Below are positions 54,424-63,478 of a stretch of DNA of 64,000 nt, piece by piece. The notes below the pieces were generated by a model that ran no database searches, was not told the origin of the DNA, and saw only the letters and a list, made by a program, of their open reading frames with translations. Origin of the DNA: Roseateles noduli (GTDB lineage Bacteria > Pseudomonadota > Gammaproteobacteria > Burkholderiales > Burkholderiaceae_C). A program made the position numbers and the translations under genes. Positions within the stretch are counted from its first letter, which is position 1, and each line of letters starts with the position of its first letter. The stretch covers positions 186,001 through 250,000 of the forward strand of contig NIOE01000008.1 of assembly GCA_002205125.1 (NCBI GenBank), given 5' to 3'.

Positions 54424-55413
54424 ATGACGACGATCGAGCTCGGGGGCACCGCCCTCGCGGATGGGCATGCGCCTGCCATCGCGGCGCCGTTCCCTCGCGT
54501 GTCCATCGTCGTCCCCGCGTACAACGCCGCGGCCGAATTGAGCGAGACCATCCGCAGCGTCCTGGCCAGTACCTTCACCGACTTCGAGCTCATCGTCATC
54601 GACGACGGATCGAGCGACGCCACATCGGAGGTCGCCAAGGCCTTCGGCGATCCGCGCGTGCGCGTGATCCGCCACGACAACCGCGGCATGTCCGCCACGC
54701 GCAATGCGGGTCTGGCGATGAGCCGATCCGAATACGTCGCGCTGCTGGACGCGGACGACGTCTGGCATCCGGAGAAGCTGGCGCTGCAGGTGGCCGTGCT
54801 GGAGGAACGTCCCGACGTCGACCTCTGCTTCACCGAGTTCCGCGAGTGGCACGGCGAAGCCGCGCCGGACTTCTTCACGCGCGCCGCGGAGCGCTCGACC
54901 GACCCGCGTCTGACCGGCTGGATCTATCCGCTGATGGTCATGACCAACTTCGCGCTGCCCTCGTCGGTGCTGTATCGACGCCGGCTCGCGGACCGCCTCG
55001 GTCCGTTCCGCTGCGACGACCATCAGACGGACGACTGGGAGTACTTCACCCGGGCCGCGCGACTCACCGCGGCGGTCAAGCTCTCGATGCCGCTGGTGCT
55101 GTACCGGCAGCGCGCGGCCTCGCTCTCCAAGCGCGTGGCGCGACGCAACTCGACCGAGCTCATGCGCGATCAACTGGTCGAGCGCTTCGGTCTGGAGTGC
55201 CCGCATGGCGGTCCCGTGGACCGCGAGGAACTCGCCCGGCGCCGCCGCGTCGGTCATCTGCATCACGCCGATGCCAACGTCGCGCGCGGCAGCCTGACGA
55301 CGGGCCTGCTGGGATTCGGCCGGCTGCTCGCGCGCGGCCCGCGCCGCCGCGACGTTGCCCTCACGCTGGCCAAGTCGCTGCGCCGTCGAGTGATCAATCA
55401 GTTCAGGCGTTGA
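54424..55413 (+). CDS. Family 2 glycosyltransferase
   Basis: 329 residues from ATG 54424, with GGGAGGG before it; GTG 54376 is possible. GT-A fold: RVSIVVPAYNAAAELSETIRSVL, IVIDDGSSDATSEVAKAF and the DXD motif YVALLDADDVW. Helices near the C-terminus (LLGFGRLLARG) may attach it to the inner membrane. It transfers a sugar from a nucleotide donor onto a glycan or lipid. No polysaccharide cluster is complete here, only the neighbouring methyltransferase. Confidence 0.9.
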   Translation: MTTIELGGTALADGHAPAIAAPFPRVSIVVPAYNAAAELSETIRSVLASTFTDFELIVIDDGSSDATSEVAKAFGDPRVRVIRHDNRGMSATRNAGLAMSRSEYVALLDADDVWHPEKLALQVAVLEERPDVDLCFTEFREWHGEAAPDFFTRAAERSTDPRLTGWIYPLMVMTNFALPSSVLYRRRLADRLGPFRCDDHQTDDWEYFTRAARLTAAVKLSMPLVLYRQRAASLSKRVARRNSTELMRDQLVERFGLECPHGGPVDREELARRRRVGHLHHADANVARGSLTTGLLGFGRLLARGPRRRDVALTLAKSLRRRVINQFRR

Positions 55414-55431
55414 GCGCGCGACGACGACGGG

Positions 55432-55896
55432 TCATTGCCCGTCCGTCAACTCGTAGAGCACATCGGGACAACGCTCTTCGTTCCCTGCGCCGTCAGTGAA
55501 CGCGATGGCCACGAAGCCGTGCCGCTCGTAGAACGCGCGGGCGCCTTCGTTGGCCTGGAAGGTGTAAAGCCGAATCGGACGACGCAAGCTCGCCAGGGCA
55601 TGCGCCAACAGCCGCGCGCCGATGCCGCGTCCCGTCCATCCCGGCATGAGGTAGAGCTGCTCGATCCACGCGATGCCGCCCTCGATCGAGGTGGCGAGCA
55701 CGCCGACGATCCGCGCGTCCTCGCAGGCCACCGTCACGTTGCCGGCGGGCAGCAGCACCTCGCGCACCCAGGCCCGGACCTCGGCCCCCGTGTGGGCCAT
55801 CGGCGCGAACGGCAGGTAGACGTCCCGGGACGCCATCAACACGGTCGCCACGTCGAGCGCATCCGCGTCGATCGCCGGTCTCAGCTCGATGGTCAT
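55432..55896 (-). CDS. GNAT N-acetyltransferase
   Basis: 154 residues from ATG 55896; ATG 55920 would overlap the upstream MFS stop. GNAT pattern: VGVLATSIEGGIAWIEQLYLMPGWTGRGIGARLLAHAL (acetyl-CoA loop GRGIG) and TFQANEGARAFYERHGFVAIAF. The substrate is unknown. It sits directly behind the MFS gene on the same strand. Confidence 0.88.
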   Translation of the reverse strand: MTIELRPAIDADALDVATVLMASRDVYLPFAPMAHTGAEVRAWVREVLLPAGNVTVACEDARIVGVLATSIEGGIAWIEQLYLMPGWTGRGIGARLLAHALASLRRPIRLYTFQANEGARAFYERHGFVAIAFTDGAGNEERCPDVLYELTDGQ

Positions 55897-55916
55897 GTCG
55901 TGCTGTCCCGGAACGT

Positions 55917-57179
55917 TCAAGCGGCCGGTGCCGCCTTCTCCTGATCGCGCCTACCGGCGGTGAGCCACAGGATCACCGCGAACACCGCGCCGCCGACGCT
56001 GGCCAGGCCGAAGAACAGCATCATCGACTCATACCCGGCGAGGTTCTGCGCGCTGGCGCCGGCGCGGTCGTTGAGCCAGCCGGCGACGAGGTTGGCACCG
56101 GCGATGCCGGCGTTCTGCGCGACCCACATCAGACCGATGGCGGTGCCGAAGCGCGACGGCGACACGAGCTTGCTGGCCAGCGGCCACATCACCGCAGGCA
56201 CCAGCGAGAAGCTCACGCCAATCAGCGCGGTGGCGACCCAGAGGCTGGTCGACGTCAGCGCCATCGTCGCCAGAGCGATGGGCAGCAGCACCGCGCCAAA
56301 CGCGAGGAACGGCGCATAGCGACCGACGCGGTCGCACAGCCAGCCGAAGGCCGGCGTCGCGAAGACGGCGGCGAGGAACACGTAGCTGTTCATCGCGCCT
56401 GCGGCGGCCAGGTCCAGGCCGTGGGCATGCTGGAAGTACTTGATCGAGAAGGTGCTGCGGAACGCGAGGATCACCGAGTACCAGAGCACGCACAGCGTGA
56501 GCAGGTACCAGTAGGCCTTGCCGAAGTGCAGCAGGTCGCGCCAGACGAAGGGCTGCGCCTGCTGCTCGATCTCGCCCTTGGCGGAAGCGGCGACGCGGCG
56601 GTCCATGGCCCAGTAGGCCAGCGCCGCGGCGAACGAAGCGGCCGCCATCGCCGCGGCGATCATCAGCGGCGGTTGCCAGCCTTGCGCGTAGGCATGGGGG
56701 AACCAGGTCGGCGACATGTCGGAGGAGAACGAGCCCAGCCGGCCGATGGACAGCGCCAGCCCCATCGAGAACGCGACGTTGCCGCCGACGAAGTACTGGG
56801 CGAGCGCGGCCAGCGTGGCGATGCCGAAGGTCTCGGCGCCGATGCCGAACAGCAGCCGCCCGGCGGCCATGCCGGCGAAGTTGGGGCTGAGCGCGGTGAG
56901 CACCGCGCCGAGCAGGCAGATTGAGGCGGTCCACACCGTCATGCGCGCGGCGCCGAAGCGGTCGACCAGCACGCCGCCGACGAGGATCAGCACGACGTTG
57001 GGCAGGCTGTAGATCGCGTTGAGCAGGCCGATCTGCTGGTCGCTGAAACCGCGCTGGCTCTGCAGCGCATCGGCGACAGGGCCGATGGAATCGTAGACGT
57101 AGTAGTTGCCGTACAGCGATGCGGCGATCAGCGCGCACACCAGCCACGCCACGGCGCGGCTCGGGGACTTGTCGTTCAT
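55917..57179 (-). CDS. MFS transporter, organic anion/hexuronate-like
   Basis: 420 residues from ATG 57179. Twelve predicted helices, with GGVLVDRFGAARMTVWTASICLLGAVLTAL (motif A) and LFGIGAETFGIATLAALAQYFVGGNVAFSMGLALSIGRLGS in the first half. It resembles MFS symporters of sugars or organic acids. It is divergent from the CsgG-like lipoprotein and lies in the reverse-strand group with the carbohydrate genes, but separated by that forward gene, so a link to them is weak. The GNAT gene follows. Confidence 0.88.
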   Translation of the reverse strand: MNDKSPSRAVAWLVCALIAASLYGNYYVYDSIGPVADALQSQRGFSDQQIGLLNAIYSLPNVVLILVGGVLVDRFGAARMTVWTASICLLGAVLTALSPNFAGMAAGRLLFGIGAETFGIATLAALAQYFVGGNVAFSMGLALSIGRLGSFSSDMSPTWFPHAYAQGWQPPLMIAAAMAAASFAAALAYWAMDRRVAASAKGEIEQQAQPFVWRDLLHFGKAYWYLLTLCVLWYSVILAFRSTFSIKYFQHAHGLDLAAAGAMNSYVFLAAVFATPAFGWLCDRVGRYAPFLAFGAVLLPIALATMALTSTSLWVATALIGVSFSLVPAVMWPLASKLVSPSRFGTAIGLMWVAQNAGIAGANLVAGWLNDRAGASAQNLAGYESMMLFFGLASVGGAVFAVILWLTAGRRDQEKAAPAA

Positions 57180-57377
57180 GAGGAAGGCCTCGGGGATCTT
57201 GTGCGGTCGCGGGGGACCGAAGGGGCGGATTCTCGCCTCCCCCTCGTAACCGCCCGTAAAGCTGCCGTCAGGACGCGACATTCAGCGACGCAGACACCCA
57301 TCGGTGGGGGCTGGGTTCGCCCGCATTTGGGATAAGGTCCGGGCCGTTCCCGCAGCCCTTGCGTTCAGGAGATCTCC

Positions 57378-58241
57378 ATGGCACTCGCGCGTTCCTTCGC
57401 CTCCTTCGGCCCGTCCCTGCCCCGCGTGGGCGGCGTGATCGCCGCTTGCGTCGCCGTGGCGATGCTCGCCGGTTGCGGCAAGCAGGGCGCGACGCTGGGC
57501 GACGGCAGCTCGGAGATCACTGGCTCCGCCGGCCCCGCCGGCGCCAACAAGGCCAACCGCGAGCTGATGAAGTGCGACGCGCCCGTCGCGACGCTGTCGC
57601 TGATGGAGAACCCCAACGGCTACACGATCAGCGCGCCCAACGGCCTGCCGAATTCGCCGCTGCCGCTGGTGCGGCTGCTCGCGCAGCAGAGCGGATGCTT
57701 CCGCGTGGTCGATCGGAACTCGGGTCTGAAGGCCACGATCCGGGAGCAGGAGTTGAAGGACTCCGGCATCCTGCGCAAGGAAGGAAGCACCGTGCAGAAA
57801 GGCAAGGGCTATGAAGCGCAGTACACGCTGATCCCGAGCCTGACCTTCAGCGAGCAGGACGCGGGCCGTCAGGTCGGCGGCATCCTCGGGATGATTCCCG
57901 TGCTCAACAAGTTCGTCGGCGCGGCCGAGCACATCAAGCTCAAGGAAGCGCAGGTCGCGCTGCTGCTGACCGACAACGAGACGACCGAACAGGTCGCGGC
58001 CGCCACGGGCTCGGTGCGCGTCACCGACCTCGGCATGGGCGGTCTGGTGCTGGGCAAGCTCGGCGGCGCCGCGGGCGCGGGCTGGGCCAACAGCAACGAA
58101 GGCAAGGTCATCGCCGCGGCGTTCCTCGACGCCCACAACCAGCTCGTCGTCCAGGCCCGCATGCTGCAGGCCAAGGACCTGCCGGATCCGGTGCCGATGA
58201 AGAAGGCCGGGGACGCGAAGAAGGCGGCCGCGGGCGCGTGA
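57378..58241 (+). CDS. CsgG/HfaB-like lipoprotein
   Basis: 287 residues. Lipobox LAGC gives lipidated Cys33. The core has LPLVRLLAQQSGCFRVVDRNSGLKATIREQELKDSGILR, the CsgG pattern (LAxxLxxSGrFxVvdR), then AQYTLIPSLTFSEQDAG and a C-terminal GKVIAAAFLDAHNQLV. CsgG makes the outer-membrane pore for curli export, but most homologues are isolated lipoproteins of unknown role. No curli genes are near, so export of fibres should not be assumed. Confidence 0.8.
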   Translation: MALARSFASFGPSLPRVGGVIAACVAVAMLAGCGKQGATLGDGSSEITGSAGPAGANKANRELMKCDAPVATLSLMENPNGYTISAPNGLPNSPLPLVRLLAQQSGCFRVVDRNSGLKATIREQELKDSGILRKEGSTVQKGKGYEAQYTLIPSLTFSEQDAGRQVGGILGMIPVLNKFVGAAEHIKLKEAQVALLLTDNETTEQVAAATGSVRVTDLGMGGLVLGKLGGAAGAGWANSNEGKVIAAAFLDAHNQLVVQARMLQAKDLPDPVPMKKAGDAKKAAAGA

Positions 58242-58282
58242 CCCCTCACCTGATCCCTCGGTCCACCTGAGCCCCTTCTGAG

Positions 58283-58415
58283 CCCCTCTCCCGCACTGCG
58301 GGAGAGGGGTTGGGGTGAGGGTCGTGGAACACCGCGGTGCGGGTCTTCGAACACCGCGATGGCGCTCATCGACGACCCTCACCCCCTGCCCCTCTCCCGC
58401 AGTGCGGGAGAGCGG
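58283..58415. repeat. Inverted pair of REP-like palindromes (BIME-like)
   Basis: Copy A: CCCCTCTCCCGCA (58283-58295), C, TGCGGGAGAGGGG (58297-58309). Copy B: 58389-58401, G, 58403-58415, one mismatch. The flanks GGGGTGAGGGTCGT (58312-58325) and ACGACCCTCACCCC (58373-58386) are inverted, so the two units face each other across a 60-base spacer with a repeated AACACCGCG. The same unit occurs at 2149-2187. Such pairs are spread by RAYT transposases; none is in the window. It lies between convergent genes. Confidence 0.85.
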
Positions 58416-58443
58416 TAAGTCAGGGAGCCGGCGATTCAACGAG

Positions 58444-61263
58444 TTATGCCCGCTCCAATCGCAGTTGCCCGAACGCCGCAGGCACATGGAAGTTCGGCCT
58501 CTCGCTCCCCGTCGGATTCCACGCGCTGAACTGCCGCGATTCCTTGTTCCCTTCGATCCGGAACAGGTTGATCCGCCAGCCGTCGAGCGACTGCGCCGCG
58601 CGCGGCATCGGCACCACGAGTTCCGCCGTCCACATCCGGTGGCATTCGTCCACCGTCGTGCGCGCCAGGCTCTCACCGATGAAGCGCTTGCGGCCTTGCC
58701 CGCGCACTTCCAGATCCATCGTCAAGCCGTTCGGCGAGACCTCGACCTCGCGGTAGCGGTCCGTGCCCGCATCCTGCGGCGCCTGCAGGAAGACCTCGAC
58801 CACGTCGCGTTCCCACAGCGGCCAGATGTCCGTCGCGGAGACCTCGCGCTCATACGTCGTCAGCGCGTTGTAGCGGCTGCTGAAGCGCAGGTGCAGCGCA
58901 CCGTCCGCATGCAGCAGCTGCACGCGCGTCGACTGCGTGCCGGTCAGCGGGCGACCGCGCCAGTCGTGCGCGAAGAACAGCGCCGGCGCCTCTTCCCACG
59001 CCGAAGCCAGCGCGAAACCGTCGCGTCCGATCAGCCGTGACGGCAGTCGCGCGGCACGCGCCAGCGGGCGCTCGATCGCCGAGGTCAGCACCGCCTCGAT
59101 CAGCAGGTTCTCCTTGAAGCTCACCTTCAGCGTCGGCTTCGCCGCGTCGACCGAGCCCAGGTCCGTGCCGTTCACGAAATCGCGGATCTTCCACACGCCC
59201 GGGCCAAGCCCGCGCAGCGTCACCGTGCCATCGAACGTCGGCGCATAGAACGCGTAGTGCATCACCCCGTTCTTCTCGACAACGTGCGTCTCCGGCTTGT
59301 CGAACGCGATGTCGTAGAGCTCCCCGCGATACGCGCCGTCGGACAACCCCTTCGCGTTGTGCGCGGTGATCCACTTGCGCCAGTGCGTCTCGCGCTCCGG
59401 CGTGAGCAGGAACGAGTCCTTCGGCTTCGGATCCTCCGGCCAGGTGAACTTCGTCGACACCACGCCGCCGACGCCCACCGCGGACGCGAAGTCCATGCCG
59501 CCGGTCGACAGCTCCACGTGATCCCCGGCATACGCCGACCAGCGCCCCATCTGCGCCTTCAGCGCCTTGCCCTTGTGCCGCACCTGCCAGCTGGACAGCG
59601 GGTCCGACGCCGGCGCCTGATCGATCCACGGCATGTTGTGGAACGCGTAGCTCGTGCCGCACGGGCAGACCTCGACCACGGCCTCCGGATTGACCGAATG
59701 GCAGGCCTCGAACATCACGCGGTAGAAGTCCGCCATGTGCTCGTACGAGTCCTCCGGCTTCTTGTGCTGATGCTTAGTGTTGAAGCACGACGCAACGCCG
59801 TTCAGATGCTGGCCATCGACCTTGACGCCGTCGAAGCCCCATTCCTGGATGATCTTGCGGAACATCGCCGCCGTGCGCTCCTGCGTCCCCTTCGCGCCCG
59901 GGCACAGGTAGAGGCAGTTCCACCACGTGATCATCTGCGGCGCGCCGTTCTGGTCGAGCAGCAGCAGATCCGCGTGCTCATGCAGCTCGTCGCTGCCCGG
60001 CGCCACCGCCAGCGGCGCGATCCACAGGCGCGCCTTCATGCCGCGCGCATGGATGTCGGCGACCAGCGCCTTCATGTCCTCTTCGCCGCGCGGGAACTTC
60101 TTGAGATCGATGTCGAACCAGTCGCCCGTCTGGCGCTGCCAGCCGTCGTCGAGCACCGCCCACTTCAGACCGAGCGCCTGCGCCTTCGGCAGCGTGGCAC
60201 GCACGCGCTCCAGCGAAAAGTCGCGCTCGTAGCCCCACGCGCACCAGACCGCGTCGTGCGCGCTGCGCGGCGGCTCCGGCGCGGCCAGGCCCTGTGCGTT
60301 CATCAGCCGCCGGTAGCGGTCCAGCGGCACGAAGCAGTCGCCCTCGTGCACCGCCACGAAGGCCAGCGGCAGCGCGAGCGTCTCGCCCGGTGCGAGCGTG
60401 CGCGGCTCGTCGCCGCGCAGCGCGATGTCGACCTGCTCGCCGACGGCCTTCACGGGCAGCGAGACCAGACGCGGCAGCTTGTCCAGATGGCCGACCGCGA
60501 CACCCAGGTCGCGCCGCCACACGTCCACGAGCGGCGTGCCGCCGCCGTAGTCGGAAGAGTCCATGCCGAGGAAGTTGCGCTGCTCGAAGCCGCGCTTGAC
60601 CGGCTGCATCCAGTCGCGCCGGTCCGTGTGCGTGGAGCCGGAATAGGTCCACCACCCGCCCGCATGCCGCGGCGCCGCCAGCAGGCGGTGCGATGCGACG
60701 GTCCAGCCCTGGACCATCAGCGCCTTGTCGGAACGGTTGATGAAAGCGACCTCGATCAGCGCGACGCCGGGATGCTCATCGAGCAGCGTCACCGTCATCG
60801 TCTTCTCGACGGCGGCGCCCTCTGCCTTGCCGGTGAGGGTCAGGCGTTGTCCCGCGCCGAACGGCGTGGCGCCGCTGCTGGGGACCGCGCTCGTCAACGT
60901 GAAGCGTTCGAGCGTGCGGGGCGTCGTCGCCGGCGGCGCGCCGGCCGCTTCCGCGCCGAGCAGCGCGGCACCGGCCGCCACGGGTTTCAGTTCCGCGATG
61001 ACGAGCTGTTCACCCGCATCGAAGCCGGTCAGCGCCAGCGGACGCGCACCGCCGAGCCGGACGATCCGGCTGCGCATGCGTTCGTCGAATTGCAGCGAGA
61101 GCCGCTCGTCCTGCAGGCGCACGTGGCCGCGTCCGAGGTCGGCCGCCCGCGCCGCCGCGGCCGCACCGGGCGAGGCGACTGTCGCGGCCAGCGCCAGCTT
61201 CGGCGTGATCGTCGCGACCGGAGCCGCCCCCAGCCACTGGAGGAACGCGCGGCGCCCGGTCAT
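58444..61263 (-). CDS. GH36-type alpha-galactosidase-like protein with C-terminal CBM9-like domain
   Basis: 939 residues from ATG 61263, overlapping the upstream gene by 4 bases. Twin-arginine-like signal (MTGRRAFLQWLGAAP). N-terminal beta-sandwich, then a (beta/alpha)8 barrel with KWAVLDDGWQ, GFDGVKVDGQHLNG (nucleophile Asp about 481) and QAPASDPLSSW (acid/base Asp about 550), as in GH36/alpha-galactosidases. C-terminal 210 residues (ALHLRFSSRYNAL, ATDIWPLWERDVVEVFLQ, FSAWNPTGSERPNFHVP) match CBM9-like domains. It removes alpha-linked sugars; the exact linkage is not certain. Confidence 0.85.
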   Translation of the reverse strand: MTGRRAFLQWLGAAPVATITPKLALAATVASPGAAAAARAADLGRGHVRLQDERLSLQFDERMRSRIVRLGGARPLALTGFDAGEQLVIAELKPVAAGAALLGAEAAGAPPATTPRTLERFTLTSAVPSSGATPFGAGQRLTLTGKAEGAAVEKTMTVTLLDEHPGVALIEVAFINRSDKALMVQGWTVASHRLLAAPRHAGGWWTYSGSTHTDRRDWMQPVKRGFEQRNFLGMDSSDYGGGTPLVDVWRRDLGVAVGHLDKLPRLVSLPVKAVGEQVDIALRGDEPRTLAPGETLALPLAFVAVHEGDCFVPLDRYRRLMNAQGLAAPEPPRSAHDAVWCAWGYERDFSLERVRATLPKAQALGLKWAVLDDGWQRQTGDWFDIDLKKFPRGEEDMKALVADIHARGMKARLWIAPLAVAPGSDELHEHADLLLLDQNGAPQMITWWNCLYLCPGAKGTQERTAAMFRKIIQEWGFDGVKVDGQHLNGVASCFNTKHQHKKPEDSYEHMADFYRVMFEACHSVNPEAVVEVCPCGTSYAFHNMPWIDQAPASDPLSSWQVRHKGKALKAQMGRWSAYAGDHVELSTGGMDFASAVGVGGVVSTKFTWPEDPKPKDSFLLTPERETHWRKWITAHNAKGLSDGAYRGELYDIAFDKPETHVVEKNGVMHYAFYAPTFDGTVTLRGLGPGVWKIRDFVNGTDLGSVDAAKPTLKVSFKENLLIEAVLTSAIERPLARAARLPSRLIGRDGFALASAWEEAPALFFAHDWRGRPLTGTQSTRVQLLHADGALHLRFSSRYNALTTYEREVSATDIWPLWERDVVEVFLQAPQDAGTDRYREVEVSPNGLTMDLEVRGQGRKRFIGESLARTTVDECHRMWTAELVVPMPRAAQSLDGWRINLFRIEGNKESRQFSAWNPTGSERPNFHVPAAFGQLRLERA

Positions 61264-62411
61264 TGAGCCGCCTTCCAGGCGGTCGGGAAGCTCCGCTCGG
61301 CGTTGAGGTGGTACAGCTTGTCGACGACGGCCTTGGGCAGGCCCAGGCCCTTCACCGGTTTCTTGAGATCGGACACCTTGAACGACTCCTCCGTGTTGAA
61401 GTAGCGCCAGTGCATGCGCCACACCGGCTCGACTTCCTTCAGCAGCTCGGCCCCCGATTGTTGCGGCGGTTGCGAGACGTCGGTGCCGTACATCAGACGG
61501 TCCTGATACTTGATCATGAAGGCGCGCACCTTCGCGCGGTCCAGCTGGCTCTGGTACTGCAGCTGCCCGATGCGCGCGGCCAGGTCGACCTTGGCCAGCG
61601 GGAAGCGGTCCAGGAACGCGGCCAGCTCGTCGACGTTGCGCTCCAGCGAGGCCATGTGCATGCCGATGAACTTCAGCTTCGGATGCGTCGCCACCATGCG
61701 GTCGCGCGCGGCCATCTGGTCTTCCCAGCTCGGCATCTCCGGATGCAGCGCCATGTGGTACTGCGGATGGTGCGCGAAATACTCGCGGTCGTTGATGACC
61801 GTCATCTTGTCCAGCGGCAGCCAGCAGTTGTGCGGCTCGCCCTGGTGACCGAGCATCGTGATGCCCTGGTCCTCGAAATACGTGAACAGCGGCGTGAAGC
61901 GCGCGTCGTCGATCATGACGAGCTTGCCCTGCTTGTCGCGCAGGCTCATGCCGATGTTCTTCCACACCTTCACGCCGACCGCGCCGGCGCGCAGGCCGGC
62001 ATCGACGCGCTGTTTCGTCGCGTCTAGCCAGCCTGGTTGATCCGACGTATCCGACGAGAAACTCACCGCCCAGGCCACGTCCGCCGGACGCGCCTTGCGC
62101 AGCTCGATCGCCGCCTGCTGCTGCTCGTCCAGCGGCGGGAAGTCCGGATAGTCGACGTTGATCGTCAGCACCTTGAAGCCGAGCTGGCGCGCGGCGTCGA
62201 TGAACGCCGGATCGGCGTTGTGCAGATGCACGTGCGAATCGATCTTCGGGACCTTGGCGAAGTCCGCCATCGTGTAGCGGTCTCCGTCGTTGTCCTTGGA
62301 CTTCGGTGCCGCCAGGACGCCAGAAGAGGCGGCCATCGCGACGGCCGTCAATGCGGCGCTCAGCAGGGCCGGCAGCGCGGCGCGGACGGGAGTTCTCGTC
62401 ATGTGGGTCAT
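61260..62411 (-). CDS. Exported amidohydrolase-family TIM-barrel protein
   Basis: 383 residues from ATG 62411 (62402 alternative), with a Sec signal (ends GVLAA). Amidohydrolase_2 features: KIDSHVHLHNADP (metal His pair), ITMLGHQGEPHNCW, LKFIGMHMAS and LMYGTDVSQPPQQ (metal Asp). The family includes lactonases and decarboxylases; the substrate here is unknown. It ends inside the GH36 start (ATGA), so the two are coupled, suggesting that it acts on the same sugar-derived compound. Confidence 0.85.
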   Translation of the reverse strand: MTHMTRTPVRAALPALLSAALTAVAMAASSGVLAAPKSKDNDGDRYTMADFAKVPKIDSHVHLHNADPAFIDAARQLGFKVLTINVDYPDFPPLDEQQQAAIELRKARPADVAWAVSFSSDTSDQPGWLDATKQRVDAGLRAGAVGVKVWKNIGMSLRDKQGKLVMIDDARFTPLFTYFEDQGITMLGHQGEPHNCWLPLDKMTVINDREYFAHHPQYHMALHPEMPSWEDQMAARDRMVATHPKLKFIGMHMASLERNVDELAAFLDRFPLAKVDLAARIGQLQYQSQLDRAKVRAFMIKYQDRLMYGTDVSQPPQQSGAELLKEVEPVWRMHWRYFNTEESFKVSDLKKPVKGLGLPKAVVDKLYHLNAERSFPTAWKAAQ

Positions 62412-62444
62412 TGGATCAACAACTGTGGAAGCAGTGGAGGAAGG

Positions 62445-63269
62445 TCAGTTGCAGCTGTAGCGGTAGGCGTCGTCCAGGTCCAGCGGCAGCACCAGCGTGC
62501 GGATCTTCGCGGCGGTCATCTTCGTGCAGAGCTTGTCGCGCGCGCCGTTGGTGTTCTTCTTGTACTTGGAGGCGTACTCCGCGTTGAACACGGGCTTGTT
62601 CTTGCTCGTGAACACCGAGTAGCCGCCGCACTCGTCGTACTGGTTGCACTGCTCGTTGACGGCCATGTCGAAATACGGCTCCAGCTGCGCCAGCTGGTCG
62701 ACGTCGTTCTTCAGCGCGATGGCCAGGCCGCGGCCGTGGGCGGCGTTGGCGAGGTACTTGTTGTAGTCGAGCTGCGTGGCCGACGTCAGCGGGAAGCCCG
62801 TCGCGTTGGTATAGCCGTCGACGTTGTCCGGCTCGACGCCGTCGCAGCCCTTGGACACCGCCAGGTCGAGGCGGCTGAGCATCACCGCGCGCACGTTGGC
62901 CGAGCGGGTGTCCAGCCACTTCTCGCCGGCCCAGCCGTCCAGCGCCTTGCCCATGTCGGCGGCGTTGAAGCTGCCGAAGTCGGCGCGCCAGTTCTCCGAG
63001 CTGCCGGCGGAGAAGTAGCAGACGACCTTGCGGCCCTGCGCCTTCAGCCCGGCGATGGTCTGCGCGGTGGTGTCGAACAGGTCGATGTCGTACACGGCCA
63101 CGTTGTAGCCGGTGTTGAGCGTGCCCGTCAGTTGCCACTGCCAGGTCGTATTCACGCCGGGCTTCCACCACGACTGCGCTTGCGCGCCGGTCGCGGCGGT
63201 GAGACCCAGCGCCAATGCGGCGGCGGTGGCGAGGCCGGTGGCCATCGAACGGATCAGCGATCGTTTCAT
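62445..63269 (-). CDS. GH114 endo-alpha-1,4-polygalactosaminidase-like protein
   Basis: 274 residues from ATG 63269, with AGGAG upstream. Sec signal ends GAQAQ. GH114 pattern: WKPGVNTTWQWQLTG, VAVYDIDLFDTTAQTIAGLKAQGRKVVCYFSAGSSENWR, LDLAVSKGCDGVEPDNVDGY (acidic catalytic pair) and GLAIALKNDVDQLAQLEPYFDMAVNEQCNQYDECGGY. Known members cut alpha-1,4-linked galactosamine polymers of fungal or biofilm origin. It is 33 bases upstream of the amidohydrolase, in one reverse-strand group with GH36 and a TonB receptor. Confidence 0.9.
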   Translation of the reverse strand: MKRSLIRSMATGLATAAALALGLTAATGAQAQSWWKPGVNTTWQWQLTGTLNTGYNVAVYDIDLFDTTAQTIAGLKAQGRKVVCYFSAGSSENWRADFGSFNAADMGKALDGWAGEKWLDTRSANVRAVMLSRLDLAVSKGCDGVEPDNVDGYTNATGFPLTSATQLDYNKYLANAAHGRGLAIALKNDVDQLAQLEPYFDMAVNEQCNQYDECGGYSVFTSKNKPVFNAEYASKYKKNTNGARDKLCTKMTAAKIRTLVLPLDLDDAYRYSCN

Positions 63270-63478
63270 GAGTTCTCCTGGGATGCGGCCGGCAATGCGG
63301 CCGGCTTGTTGTGGAACGCCCAACGTCCTCTCAAGAACATCCCGATTCGAATACGGCGACCGGATGACGCCGGCTGGATGGCCCAGTCCGGCGTCTCCCG
63401 TCTGTCCTGCTTGCTTGTCTTGCCCGCTTCTTTTTTTCCAGCGCTGTGCTGGTCTGTTCTTCTTCGATCAGCGCGGCG

